NCBI RefSeq assembly: GCF_008831285.2 | Contig: NC_045144.1 | Span: 22,275,716-22,339,715 of the forward strand | Length of the DNA stretch: 64,000 nt | Source of the DNA: Nymphaea colorata | Lineage: Eukaryota > Streptophyta > Magnoliopsida > Nymphaeales > Nymphaeaceae | Direction of reading: 5' to 3' | Part shown: positions 1 to 11,740 of the stretch, piece after piece | Numbering within the stretch: the first letter of the stretch is position 1 | How the letters are laid out: the number at the start of each line of letters is the position of its first letter | The notes under the pieces: generated by a model | Told to the model about the DNA's origin: nothing | What the model saw: the letters and a program-made list of their open reading frames with translations, nothing else | Database searches by the model: none | Program-made: the position numbers and the translations under genes

Positions 1-746
1 TCCTTTAGATGTAAGAGATCAGACTGGAGATTTTGGAACATATCTTTCCAATCATAAAAACAAAGATCAAAGAGAGAGAGTGGAAATTGAAGAAAAACAT
101 CGGAGATTCTCGTTAAGCGATGCCATCATCCATGTACCTATGAAATAAAGAAGTCTGTTCCTCTATCCTTCTCCTTCTTCCGTATGTTACATATCCTGTA
201 GGTTATGTCAAAATTTTCAAGATAATTTGTGCAATTATGTATTATACTAAAGCCAGCATAGTTAGCAACCTTTGACTTAGACTTGGATCGGCTAAAGACT
301 GGGTCTCCGAGTTAGGGAGTTGACTTGGTGACTTGGCTGGGTTATGTCATAAATACTTATAGTGCATTTTTTCAATAAATAGATGAAAAAGGTAAGTCTG
401 CTTGGACTTCATGTTTGATCGTCTAATCAACTAAAATTGAATAACATATAGTACGAGTATTTGTGTATGCTTAGTAAAGTTTGTCATATTTTACACTTCA
501 AAAACTTTTGATTGTGGTTCTATCTCTATCACGCACACACTTACACACAGACACAAATGGGTCACAACCAGGGTTTGCCAAGTCAGTTAGGTTCATCAAC
601 TAATTATGTTCATTTTTATTGTGTGGTGTGCTTCAACTTGTACATCGGTATTCCCTCTCTTACTGTACAGGGAGTTGATGCCACAATAACTCCAAATAAA
701 AACTGATCACTTATCAGGCCCCATTTCATCTGTTGCGCCAATCCTC
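1..746. other. No gene recognised (outer part of arm A)
   Basis: AT-rich sequence with no coding signal. Short open frames have no recognisable domain. The mirror copy is 56112-56857. Confidence 0.5.
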
Positions 747-1172
747 TGTTGGATAGTGGCCATGAGCCCTATCCTCCTCTCATAACTGTGAGGAGATAGG
801 CTTAAAAAAAAAGTTTTCAAACTGAAGATTTTCATTCTAAGCAAACTTTGATTTTACATCATATTTTCCTCAAATTTCTCACTAGCCCTAGCTGGGCATA
901 TAGGAAAACCTATGAGGCTGGTTATATAAGCGCAACAATACTCAAAATTGGGGCTGAATAGAAAGATTACCCGTTTTATGCCTCATGGAAGCAAACCCAC
1001 AAATTCTCTCTGCTTCGATCTCTCTCTATTTGTTCTCTTGTTTCTGTTGTTGCTGTTACTTGCTGTTTTGGTGCTTTTACCACTCATGCCCTCATCCTGA
1101 AGACTGCATTGGTAAACTTGCTCAGGACATAGAATGGATCAAAGGCTTCACTCCGCTGCAAAAAATCTAACA
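747..1172 (+). repeat. Copia-type LTR (426 bp), arm A
   Basis: The segment begins TGTTGGATAGTGG and ends TCTAACA, the TG...CA form of LTRs. It is followed after one base by a primer-binding site for initiator methionine tRNA (TGGTATCAGAGA, 1174-1185). It is clearly related over its length to 42721-43175, which lies directly after a copia RNase H region and so is a 3' LTR. A short open frame at 985-1170 (start MEANPQILSAS, then a hydrophobic Cys-rich run) lies inside the LTR and is treated as incidental. No matching gag follows within arm A, so this is the 5' end of a truncated or interrupted element. Confidence 0.8.
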
Positions 1173-1173
1173 G

Positions 1174-1185
1174 TGGTATCAGAGA
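1174..1185 (+). other. Retrotransposon primer-binding site (tRNA-iMet type)
   Basis: TGGTATCAGAGA matches 11 of 12 bases of the usual plant copia site TGGTATCAGAGC. It starts one base after the LTR terminus. The mirror copy is at about 55673-55684. Confidence 0.8.
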
Positions 1186-1429
1186 CAAGGAGATCAATAT
1201 CGCCTGAAACAAGTAAATTTCAGACTCTGAAACTCCTTTAGAAACTTTTGGCATGTTATGAGTTTCAAATATGGGTGAGCATCAAACTAGGTACTTGACA
1301 GGCATAAAGATGACGGTGGAACCCGGTCCAATAACTAAACGGGTTGAGCTTGAGCCACCACAAGAGGTTCAAGATAGCCCGAGCCTCACTTTGTCGAGCC
1401 TTGATCCCAAGCTTTAGTCGGGATAGGTT

Positions 1430-2020
1430 GGAGTGACAAGGCTGGCCGTTTCAATTAAACGTAGGTCCCAATAAATAGGCCAAATGCCATCAGCGATGGG
1501 ATGGGTTTTTGTTGGCTACCCTGTCACTATATATGAGACACTTGAAAAACAAAAAATTAAAATGAGAACGTGGAAACATGAAATAGTAATATTGACCACA
1601 AAAGCAACTATGATGCCCTTCAGAATACTCTTCCTTAATACAAAGATAAATATACTACCCTTGTTTTATTGACATACTAGGAAAATGCCTTTTGTTTGCA
1701 TTATATTAATAAAATATCTATGTCACTAGCAAACCACTTGTTTGACTGTCAAATGTATTGGGATATGTTGTACATCAAGTAATAAAAACTGAAAAATAAT
1801 TCAGGGGAAGAAACCAAATTATTAGCAATGTCAATTTTAGGCAAAAATAATAAATTCATTTATTGGCTACCAAAAGTTCACGTAATTCCAGATCTTTTGT
1901 GCACATGAAAGCAGTCACTTGCTCATATGAAAAGAAAATTTTGATGCCTTCTGCTTACATAATGAAAAACACTCCTGTCACATCTGATCGTAGCTCTTAT
2001 TGACAAGCGGTGTTTGTATA
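1430..2020 (+). repeat. Dispersed repeat, also at 11190-11740
   Basis: Shares long diverged blocks with 11190-11740 in the same orientation, for example GTAGGTCCCAA, GGACCACAAAAGCAACTAT-like and TTGGCTACCAAAA blocks in the same order. There is no coding potential. The short open frame 1484-1672 falls inside it and is not conserved in the second copy. The mirror copy is about 54838-55428. The class is unknown. Confidence 0.65.
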
Positions 2021-2978
2021 TCAAATGTCCAATGTGTTATCTTCTATTGCATTTTTTCCCTCATGCTCCAACGTCTGCAGTCACTTTCCTACCAGTTCTT
2101 TTGACAAACCGTAACCAAAATACGTACGGCTCACTTGCTATCTAATTCCCCCCAGTGTGGGTTTGCTTTAACAATGATATAGGTACTGTAACATAGAAAT
2201 AATTAGGAATGGTCATGTTTTGGTTATATAGGTACTGTAACAAAGTATCATAGCAATCCCACCATTCTCAAGAACCTATTAGAAGCACTTTTGGATGTGA
2301 GAGGGCTCCCAGAACCCTTTTACTAGCAAAACTAAGAAATGAGTATACAAAAAAGTACAAAAGGAAATACAAAATCCACAGCATAAAGGTACAATACAGA
2401 AGGAAAAATCCCTCATGCTGGGTAATGATTCCATTCTACTGTGGAGTCATACATATCAAAAAATTTCAACAGATGCAAAGTCTTTTTTGCTGGATTATAT
2501 TTCAAGAACACAAAAGAACATCCCTTGTGGACAAAAGGATGGAAATGGGAACCAGCTATATAGAATTCAATCATAACATTTTGAATATGATAACTCCACT
2601 TCTTTGGCCCCCAAACAAAAGCAATCTGTCGCTGGAAATGTCTAGTGATCAAAAGTTACTAGCTGCATCTCTTACCTGCAATCTCCTATGTCACGGCTTC
2701 ACCTGGACAACTGCTTTAACACAAATACCATCTTTCGTTCTCATTACATATGAAATTCTTTGCATTTGTCCATTCTCTGTACAAATAAATTGGAACTCGA
2801 CTACTGAATTACTAAGGTATGGTGAAGGATTCGGTGGAACTCCCATTTCAACCAGGAGACTTCTGTTTGCACTTTTTAGTCCAAACAACAATGGAGATGA
2901 TATTTTGTTTTTGCTTTATACAAGCAAAGACTACCATTATATAAGTATTTACTCTCGTGTAATTGGTCCAAATTGACA
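2020..2978. other. Unassigned; overlapping open frames on both strands
   Basis: Holds the longest open frame of the window: 183 codons on the plus strand at 2425-2976, mirrored at 53882-54433. It also has minus-strand frames at 2413-2652 and 2691-2891. None shows a domain I recognise. The minus frames run in the same direction as the LINE next door and could be its 3' part or captured host sequence. The minus strand near 2400-2300 has a T-rich stretch with a TTTTGTAT motif that would suit a LINE 3' untranslated region. No function is proposed. Confidence 0.35.
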
Positions 2979-5431
2979 TGCCTTGCAACACCCAAAACAA
3001 TAAATTAATCATGTTGCCTTGTTATAAACATTTAGGTCTAAAAATCCAACGCCATTCTCCTTATAAGGAATGCAAAGTGAACTCCAGCTTAAAATACAAA
3101 ATTTACATAAATTCGAGTTGTCTCCCCATAAGAAGCTGTTGCACTATCTCTCAGTCAATTCTATCACCTACCTTTGAAATTTTTAAAGCCATCATCCAAT
3201 CACCAACTAGTTGATGGATTACATGTTTAATTAAACTACTTTTTCCTATATAAGATACAAGATGGCCTTTCCAAAACTGCAAGATGTGATAATACCTTCT
3301 TCACAAGTGATCCACAGCTCCCCACATAAATCTTACCCGTGAAAAGTGGTATTCCAAGGTATTGCACATATACTTTTGCTTCCTTCCAACCTAAACACTC
3401 AATCTACTGTGATTGTCATTAACTTTAAAATATGACAGGATTTTTTTTTCAATTAAGACTTAGCCTTGCCTTTAGGTCCATCTCTACTAGGATGTTCTTT
3501 ATACAACTAATAGAGTTTAGATCTAGTTTACAAACCATTATGACATCATGTGAAAGAATTGACCTGCTAAGATGGAACTACGTATTAAAGCTTTTAGCAC
3601 TTTAACATTGTGCTGGCCACCTCCCTCCTTAGTCTTCTTGAAACATCTCATAATAATAATTAATAAGAATGGGGACAACAGATCCCCTTGTCTAATGCTT
3701 CTATCTACATCAAAGGAAGAACCTTCATTACCATTAATTAGCATTGCTAAACTAGCTGTAGACATGCATTTAAGGAGTCTATGAATCCAGGTGTCATTAT
3801 GACCTAGTTTCTTTAAGGCTAATATGACTAGCTGTCACAAACTATACAATCATATGCTTTAGTAATGTCAAGCTTTAACATCACTGAACCATCCCTGCTG
3901 TTTTGTAAGGAATTAACAAGCTCAAGGACCATAAGAATTTGTCTGTGGATATTTCTGCTGGTAAAAATTCACCTTGGTCATCAGCAATAAGCTAGCCAAT
4001 ATAAATCTCATTCTAACTACCGTTATCTTTGCAATAATTTTGTAAAGGCAATTGAAAAGTGTAATTGGCCTAAAATCTTTAATGCTTACAGTACCTTGAA
4101 ATTTGGGATTCAATGTAAGTGAAAACAATTAATACTCTTAATCACTTCACCTATTTTGAAAAAATCCGCAATAACATCCATCATATCTTCACCGATTATG
4201 TGCCAATAGAGTTTATAAAATTCAATAACCCATCAGGACCTAGTGTCTTCCCATTTTTCATGTGAAAAACAGCTCTCAAAACCTCGTATTTACTCACAGG
4301 CCTCAATAGAAATTCATTCTCCACTGAAGTAATAGTGCGGCCATCTTTCAAATTATCAACCATATCACATGTAGAAGAAAGGTTAATGTAAAGTTGCGTA
4401 AAACAATCCTTACATTGCTCATAAATCTTACTAGGGGTAGAAGCAACAACACCATTAACTTCACTAAAAGTCAAGTTGTACTTCTTGAATTTATGGATAA
4501 CATATGCTTGAATAACATTGGAATTTTTGCCACCATCTGAGAGCCATTTCACTTTGGATTTCTGCATCCAAAAAGAATCTTCTTCTTCTAGAGCTGCATC
4601 CAACTCGTTATGCAAAAGATGCTCCAGATTAATTGTACTCTTGCATCATGGAATTCATTCAACTAAATCTTATTTAACTCATTCTTTAAGGATCGCACCC
4701 TAGACTCCCATAGAACCAAAACTGTTTTGGTTTCATTGAGGGATACAAAACTCATGTAGTTCTAGGCAAAGTACATAAGCAGAAAGATGAATTCTCACAT
4801 TTAGGATTGAGTAAGGCCCAATCCATTCTGCATTTAATGTTGCAGTCGAACCCCTATTATTATACCAAGTGAAGCTTTTCTTAGGATCATCAACAACATT
4901 TAAGTGGGGATTATTTAAGAAATTAGTAAAATCTCTACAAGAGCTTATATCTGGCTCTCTTTTTTATCCTTAGGTCCCATCTCAACATTCAAATCTCCCA
5001 TAAGAGCTATAAGGCCGTCAACTTCTTCTATGAGCACTATTAGCTCAATTAACTGGTATCTTCTACTTAGTTTATTGGGATGTAGATAGACTCCGACAAC
5101 AATAAAATTGAAATTATATTCTCTGCTTGCAAAGCACTTTAATATAAAAAAAGTAATAAATTGCACCAATACAATTACTTCAACAGGACACCAACCACAT
5201 ATGATTCTTGCATGACATAAACACAACCTATATTAGAGACAAAGGCATATCTAGCATGTCTACTCGTCCATCTATGAAAATTCACATCATTTAACATTGT
5301 ATCAATTACAAAAAAAGAGTTCAGGTTTAAACTATTGGAGATAGTTACTTACCACCCATTGGATCATCCTTCTGACTAGACCTCATATATTTCGTGAGAG
5401 TAACTTCATGTCAAGAGGAATGAATTTGAAC
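2979..5431 (-). mobile_element. L1-type LINE remnant, arm A (endonuclease to RT)
   Basis: Reading the minus strand from the right: an endonuclease start like that of plant L1 elements near 5430 (MKLLSRNI, then a stop). Next comes an endonuclease block at 4945-5226 containing MGDLNVE, the GDxN active-site region. A linker/RT entry block at 4196-4615 has KSKVKWLSDGG and GPDG. RT fingers follow at 3922-4128 (DFRPITLFNCLYKIIAK), then a palm block at 3538-3765 with RQGDLLSPF. Stops and frameshifts separate the blocks. A one-base deletion near 3552 destroys the frame through the FADD-like site that survives in arm B. ORF1 is absent, so the element is 5' truncated and dead. Confidence 0.85.
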
Positions 5432-6014
5432 TTCCCCAATAGTCAGGGTGGGGCCGGAAATTTTTTTCTATAGGGCACTAAGCATACAGTTAACAAATTT
5501 TTAATTGGCTATGGGGAAGTGACTTGGGTCTGGTGGGGCTGTCCTATATAACTGAACCCACTAATTTAATCGTTCACATAATGGGCTTCGTCGGGCATAC
5601 ACCCCACAATGCCCCCACTTATCTACACCCCTGCCAATAGTTAAGGGTGTATAGCAGTATGGAGCCTAACCCTTAATAGGATTCTCTAATATCCCGAGAT
5701 CCAAATTTGCAATAAGTTGGCTAGCAGTTGCAAGAGGCAGCACCCCCTTGCCTGGAACGTTGTAAGGTCATTTATGTAATCTGCCCTTTTGTGGGTTTAC
5801 CCTAATCCCCATATTTATGAAAGGGTGGTTTTCATTGTATTCATATTTTTTATTTTTCTTCTGTGGCAATGGAAAAACCCTATATGGCAGCGGACATAAG
5901 AGATCACTTGTCCTTGAACCACATAAATCCTTTTGTCTTCTTCTTGTTCTTTCTCTTCTTCAGTTTTCTTCTCTTGTATGCAACAAGAGAGTCAGAAAGC
6001 ATAATTCCTAACCA
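5432..6014 (+). repeat. Probable copia 5' LTR and flank, arm A (start not defined)
   Basis: The right end is placed at about 6014 because a degenerate primer-binding site follows. The 3' part holds a T-rich stretch and an ATG-rich leader typical of LTR/leader sequence. I could not find the left TG boundary. Frames at 5817-6011 and 5863-6084 fall in this region and are not thought to be genes. Confidence 0.45.
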
Positions 6015-6015
6015 T

Positions 6016-7858
6016 AGATATCAGAACCCAGTTCATGCTCGAGAGGAACAGTGGGAGCAAGGGCAATGGAAGAAGGGAAGGTAAAGACTGAGAAGTTCAA
6101 TGGCAAGGGTTTTGGAGGATGCAGTTCGAAGACTACATATATTAAAAGAAACTATATCAACCCATCACTAGAGTGAAGCCAACAATAATGTCACATAAAA
6201 ATTGGTAGGTACTAGACATATAGCCGCTCAAAGTCATTCATTTGACACTAGCCAAGAACGTCAACTTCAATATTGTCAATGAGAAGACAATCGTGGGTTT
6301 GATGAAGGTGCCAACAGATATGTGTGAAAAACCCTTTGCCTCAAATAAGGTTTATCTAATGTGTCGTTTATTTAATTTGAAGGTGACTAAAGGTGATTTC
6401 GTTACTGATCATATAAATGAGTTTAATGTGAGTATATCTCAATTGAGTTCTGTGAATATTAAATTTTTATGAGTAGGTTCAAGCTTTTATTCTTTTGTTG
6501 TCATCATCGGACAGTTGGGATGCGACCGTGACTGTAGTGATTAGTTCTCATGGGTCTAACAAGTTGAACTTTAGTAGTGTTTGAGACCTGATTTTGATCA
6601 TAGATATTCGTAGAAGAGAAGCGTGAGAAACTTTCGCTTCTTCTCTCAATATTCAAGGCAGGGATAGGATGAACTGTATTCAAGAGAGAGGTCAGTCAAA
6701 ATCGAAAGGAATAAGTTAGTCCAAACCTTATGAAGAATGATGCTGGAAATGTGGAAAGCCATGTCACTAGAAAAGAGATTGTAGATTATTGGAAAGGAAA
6801 AATAAAAAACATGAAGGAGAGTACAAATATTGCCATAGAGGGCAGGGAATATATGAAGCCTAAGCTTTGAGTCTACATAGCTTCATTGAATCCTGGATTT
6901 TAAATTCTGGTGCATCTTTTCACTCTACTTTATGTAAAGACAATATGCAAAATTATACTGCAGACAATTTTGGAAAGGTTTATCTTGCAAATAATGAACA
7001 ATCAGACATTGTATGGAAGGGTGATGTCCATATATAGATGCAGAATGGGCATGTGTGGAAACTGGAGGATGTCAGTGATGTTTCAGATTTGAGGAAAAAT
7101 CTGAATTCTATAGGTCAGTTTGAAGTTGATGGGTACGTTATTACGTTTCTTGGAGGATGTTAGAAGATAACCAAAAATGCAATGATTGTAGCATGAGGCA
7201 ACAAACTGGGTACTCTATATATAATTGGAGATCTAAATGACAGATGCTGCAACAAAAATTTGATGACAGCTTGCTATTATAGCATTACAAGCTATAGAAG
7301 ATGGACATCAAAATGTGATGTACATATGAGTGAAAAACGAACCAAAATTATGGCCGCTAAGAATAAATTGTCTAATCTGAAATCTATAGAAGTTGCGTTT
7401 TTCAAATTGCATCTTCCAGAAGCAAGAAAGGGTCACCTTCTCTAAAGTCAGGTGACTATCAAAGAAGGAGAAGTTGAAGTTAGTCCATATAGATGTTTGG
7501 CGGCCAGCTCTTGGTTGTCCCCTTGGATGATCATTCTATTATGTCACATTTGTTGATGACTGCACTTGGAAGGTATTAGTTTGTTTTCTAAAAAACAAAT
7601 CTGCAACTTTTTATACTTTGAAAAGGTGAAAGGCTGAAGTTAAAAATCAAATTGGCAGGAAAGTGAAATGCATGCAATACAAATATAGAGGTGAATATGC
7701 CAACAAGGAACTCAAGGACTTTTATGCTGAGATTCGGATAAAGAAAACAATTTCAAAAAGACCACGACTTGTTGAACTCATGAATAGAACCTTGAATGAG
7801 AGGGCTAGGAGCATGAGCACTACAACAATTCCCAGGTTTATGAACGGGCCCTGAACAC
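6016..7858 (+). mobile_element. Ty1/copia gag-pol fragment, arm A
   Basis: A degenerate primer-binding site (AGATATCAGAACC, 6016-6028) is followed by a gag start near 6067 (EGKVKTEKFNGKGF). A gag block lies at 6242-6472. The protease is at about 6885-6920, where the catalytic DSGAS reads NSGAS. An integrase part follows: RSDNGGEY is degraded to QYKYRGEY near 7680, while the block around MNRTLNERARSM keeps the last acidic residue. The frame is cut by many stops, and the element ends abruptly near 7858 before reverse transcriptase. The mirror copy is 49003-50845 on the minus strand. Non-functional. Confidence 0.85.
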
Positions 7859-8449
7859 CATTTTTACAACTGGTCCTAAAACCATTGAATTGGTTTGAAT
7901 ACATTTAATGCCTTCTCACCCTAAACCCTCACACTTTGCAGATTTCTAACTATTTCACCTCTTCCACCGTCTCCTTTCCCCTGATCTCCAATGCTTTTCC
8001 GATTCTCTGTCTCAGATTGTGTGTAACTTTATCAATTGCTCAGAACTTCATCCAAACACCAAACCATCATGGGCTTTGTGATATGCTAGCACCTTATCTA
8101 TAGATCATAACTTGATCCAAGCCCCTGATCATGGACAATTCTGCCAGATCCTACATATGTACAACTTTGTTGATCATTTAGAATTCCATTCAAGACCCTA
8201 ATCAGCATAGACTTCATGACATCATATACAAATTTGTGTTGAGACTCCACAAGGTCATTCCTCGTTGCTTTCCCTCTTTCATGAGCTACTGGATTCCTCT
8301 TTTTCTCACTGCCGTTGCCACCACTGCCACATGTGTGGCTATCATTCAGGTTCATCCTTGCCATTGGACAGCTTGAAGTAGCTTCATTTGCCAGAGTTTT
8401 TTTGATGTCAATACATTTTCGGTGAATGACGAGCAGTTGGAGGATAGAT
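7859..8449. other. Unassigned segment at the inner end of arm A
   Basis: Open frames on both strands (minus 8098-8364; plus in the same area) without a recognised domain. In arm B the plus-strand reading is broken differently by single-base changes: minus frame 48479-48748 is 89 codons and plus frame 48313-48606 is 97 codons. The coding status is undetermined. Confidence 0.35.
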
Positions 8450-8549
8450 NNNNNNNNNNNNNNNNNNNNNNNNNNNNNNNNNNNNNNNNNNNNNNNNNNN
8501 NNNNNNNNNNNNNNNNNNNNNNNNNNNNNNNNNNNNNNNNNNNNNNNNN
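8450..8549. other. Assembly gap, 100 N
   Basis: Exactly 100 undetermined bases, a conventional length for a scaffold join of unknown size. Any reading frame across it is meaningless. The bases on its left are the end of inverted arm A; the right flank begins a different contig with no match to the mirror position next to arm B. Confidence 0.99.
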
Positions 8550-8566
8550 TAACAAAAAATTAAAGT

Positions 8567-8630
8567 GTCTAGTTTTTATCATTGACTATGTGTCAAATCT
8601 TTACAATTCTTCTCTCTCTTCTCTCTCTTC

Positions 8631-8661
<31 letters not shown>

Positions 8662-8728
8662 GAGAGAGGTGAGAGAGGAGAGAGAATTGGTAAAAACTAG
8701 ACCACTTGAGTAATGACAAAAACCAGAC
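8567..8728. repeat. Small foldback element (MITE-like) with hairpin core
   Basis: Ends are 17-base inverted repeats: GTCTAGTTTTTATCATT at 8567-8583 and AATGACAAAAACCAGAC at 8712-8728, 15 of 17 complementary. Inside, a TC-rich tract (8603-8629) pairs with a GA-rich tract (about 8663-8688) across a TA run, so the whole unit can fold. It starts 18 bases after the assembly gap. I found no clear target duplication. Confidence 0.6.
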
Positions 8729-9077
8729 CTATTGAAATTAATTATTGAAATATTTCTTTTTGAAATCTAACCTATAGATATAATCTAAGAATGAATTGAT
8801 GAGAAATACATACTAAGTTAGTTGTTTTCTTACTTAAATTATGTTGTTTTTAATGCTAACGAGATGAACAGCTCTTATAACATCAAAATTTTGGAAGTAT
8901 AAACTATAAAGATCATTTTTTTTACAAAAATGGCTTAAATTAAAACAAGATTTATATTAAATTAGTGTTTATAAATGCATTAGAAGGTTCATATTTTGTT
9001 TAAAACACTTTTAACGTGAATTTAAGAGGTCTGTCTTTTATCCCTTACGCAAGTGGTCTTCCCTACAAATCACTCTA

Positions 9078-9125
9078 CATACACACACACACACACACAG
9101 TATATATATATATATATATATATAT
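9078..9125. repeat. (AC)n-(TA)n compound microsatellite
   Basis: About ten AC units followed directly by about twelve TA units. Short open frames across it are artefacts. Confidence 0.95.
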
Positions 9126-9127
9126 CA

Positions 9128-11165
9128 CATCAGATTTTGTCCAAAAGAAGTGGTCTATGAAAATTATGTCGTACATCAAACATTTTGCACTCATTCCTAC
9201 ACTTTCCATTTCTACGCTTACCATTCTTCCGTCATTTGTTTTTTCAAAAAGATGCAAGTAAATCATAATCATGGGACAAAAAAAGAATGCTCCATTTTAG
9301 ATCCATATTTCTTAATTTTGATGCTGTCGGTTTGATTATATTATGTCCTTTGTTAATTTTGTGCTTTGTGATATATAAATGTGTTTTTGTCATTTAATTA
9401 GCTTTTGCAAATTAAAGGATCCTACGTTTAATGAAGACTTAAAAATATATATAACCTTCAGCATGTTGCATTATTGTTCACCATCCACGTTCCATCATTT
9501 CTCCATGCCGGAGAGCCAAAAAGAGCTACGACGACGGATGCATGTGATCAGCTTCTTATTTGAACATATGTCCAACAGAACCGCTTTTTCCAACTGGGTT
9601 TTGGTTTGAATTTTCAAATCCGACGGCTGAAATAATGCTGGCAGATACGTATAACTTAAACACAGAAGCATTTGGATCCGGGTGAGGATTATGCCAAAAG
9701 TGATGTCTGGATCTGTTTCTAAATGGATTTCAGATTCTGTTTCAGTAACTGGATTTTGATCTAATGAAAATTTATATTCGAAAGTGGGCTCAGGCTTAGT
9801 AAATAGGTTAGGAATAGGTGCTGTATAAGACTACCATATAACTTAATTGACATGTTCAAGGAGTTCTAACAAAGGGTGTAGCATAGCTGGTAGAACCGGC
9901 TGGCATGTAAAAGGTATGTCATCAGCTTGATTTCCATGGGTACTACTTTCTTGAACTGAAAATCATCACCACTGCCACCTAAATCCTCAAGCGGACCCTG
10001 AGCCATTAAACATGGGGGAAGAGGTCAGCTTCAAACATATCAACCCCAACCGAGGCAGATGTTTTGTGAAGAATACGCAAAAATACTGACTGCCTGATGA
10101 CGAACAAAAAGGGAGGAGGAGATATATATGAAGCCATTCGGCCTAAAGAGTGCATATTCACAAAAAGAGAAAAAAAGAAAAAGTTCCCCCTTTTTTCTCT
10201 TTTGAATTTACTAAATAAATTATTTATACATGCTGAAGAATAGCCATCGAAAATATCTCAACAAGATATCAAATGATTTTTGCCACGCACTTTAGATTTC
10301 TGCATTATTAATTGAAGAAGCGCAATAATTTTTTTTTTATTTTTCACGGAGACTGGTTTTTTTCCACCCCCATGAAGAGATGCAACTTCCTCCCACCTGT
10401 GCCCATCACCCTTAGTGTTCACAGAGCTTGTGTTGGGATCTATTACGATCCATACCATGAGCATACTGGGTCATGACAACGACTACATGGTTTGAACCTC
10501 AAACCTCTTAAAGGTGGACCGCCTTGCTACTCACTGCACTACAACCTCTATTGTGACAGATTTTAACAACACAAAATTAAAAAAAAAAAACCCTTCCGGC
10601 CACAGAAATGGACGTCTGATTTCAGTTTTCCTATATAGATATGTCATCCTTAAATCTGATAGTCCAATGGTTGGTTCAGTCTTTTCTAATGAATTTTATA
10701 GGCTACTTTTCCAATCCAACCACGATTAATGCCCAAAACTATAAGTAAAACAAGAAAAAAAAAAACTAAAATTGACCTTTATTCTAATTTTTTTACATGA
10801 TTACTTGACTCATAAGACTAACTGACGGCGTAGTGGCTGGTGTTAGCAACCAGCCAACGATCCTGCACAACCAGCCACATGCACATATGTAAGCAAACTA
10901 TGGGTGCTTGTCTATTAGAGATCTGCGAGAGAAATGATGTGCATATTCAGCATTGCTGGCCATAGAAGTTTTTTTCATTTTTTATGATCTTAGCGCTTGT
11001 AGTAAATAAAACAATGGCTGGTGCTTGATCTTTTCAAAAGTGATAAATGCTATGAGGGACCATAGATGGCCCAAAGAAAGAGATATATAGGAACCCTGTT
11101 TGTATTGTGCTAGCGTCGATGGTCCTAAATAGCCACACTTTTTTCTGTGGCTAGTAGACCAAAGG
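9128..11165 (+). repeat. Dispersed direct repeat, copy 1 (partner 34232-37385)
   Basis: Matches 34232-37385 in the same order and orientation in diverged blocks. These are GATTTTGTC near the left end, the block around 9455-9540 with GGAGAGCCAAAAAGAGC, the segment near 10300 with GAAGAAGCGCAATAATT, the block 10560-10750 and AGACCAAAGGTGGT near 11155. Copy 2 has about 600 extra bases after its first block, and a MITE. There are no protein motifs. The class is unknown, probably a non-autonomous element. Confidence 0.75.
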
Positions 11166-11189
11166 TGGTCGCGATGAGTTGGAGCAACA

Positions 11190-11740
11190 ACGTTGGCCAT
11201 TTTCAATCGTAGGTCCCAACAAGCGGAACAAATGCCATCAACGACGAAAGCTGCCACGATGGTTTTTCTCAGTTACCTGTGATGAAATATCGGACACACT
11301 TGAAAAACAAAAACAAAATATATTTGTAAAAGAAGAAGATCGCGTGGAAACATGAAATTATTGACCGCAAAAGCAACTATATGCCCTTCAAAAATATACA
11401 AATACACTTTCTTAATACAAAGATAACTATGTTACCTTTATTTTCTTGGCATACTAGTAAAATGCCCGTTATTTGCATTCAACTAACTAAAAATATGTAT
11501 CTGACTTGCGAAACATGTGTTTGACGGTCACCCATAGGCAGATACGTTGTACGTCAAGCAACAAAAACTGAAAAAAATTCAGGAAAATAACAAAAATTAT
11601 TAGCAACCACAATTTACTAATAAGTTCATCTATTGGCTACCAAAATTTCTTGAAACAGAACCAAACTTTTTTATTAGCGACCACAATTTACTAACAAGTT
11701 CACATCTGATGGTAGCTGTTATTGACGTGCAAAACTAGCT
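11190..11740 (+). repeat. Dispersed repeat, second copy (as at 1430-2020)
   Basis: Diverged direct copy of 1430-2020 with blocks in the same order. It follows directly after the 9128-11165 repeat, so the two repeat types adjoin here but not in the arms. Confidence 0.65.

Larger units (their letters stand above)
1..8449 (+). repeat. Inverted arm A, 8.45 kb, near-identical to 48411-56857
   Basis: Read as reverse complement, this whole stretch matches 48411-56857. Paired coordinates sum to 56857 at the window start, 56858 to 56859 through 0.5-5.2 kb, 56862 near 7 kb and 56860 at the inner end. The drift of a few bases shows small indels. Differences seen by eye include three substitutions in the first 200 bases, an A-run length change near 1165 and a one-base deletion near 3552. 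The match stops exactly at the N run, while the outer end runs off the window. It contains a copia-type LTR, a LINE and a copia fragment, each mirrored in arm B. Either an alternative haplotype contig or a recent inverted duplication would explain it; the exact stop at the gap favours the first. Confidence 0.95.

Noticed and set aside
985-1170. Possible small secreted Cys-rich peptide
   Set aside because: The frame lies wholly inside an LTR, ends at the LTR terminus, and the related LTR at 42721-43175 does not preserve it.
2425-2976. 183-codon frame as a gene
   Set aside because: No domain, present only because the segment is duplicated in both arms, and opposed by frames on the other strand. 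A loose resemblance of the minus frames to F-box-associated proteins was too weak to report.
8352-8700. Open frames across the N run
   Set aside because: They consist mainly of undetermined residues from the assembly gap.
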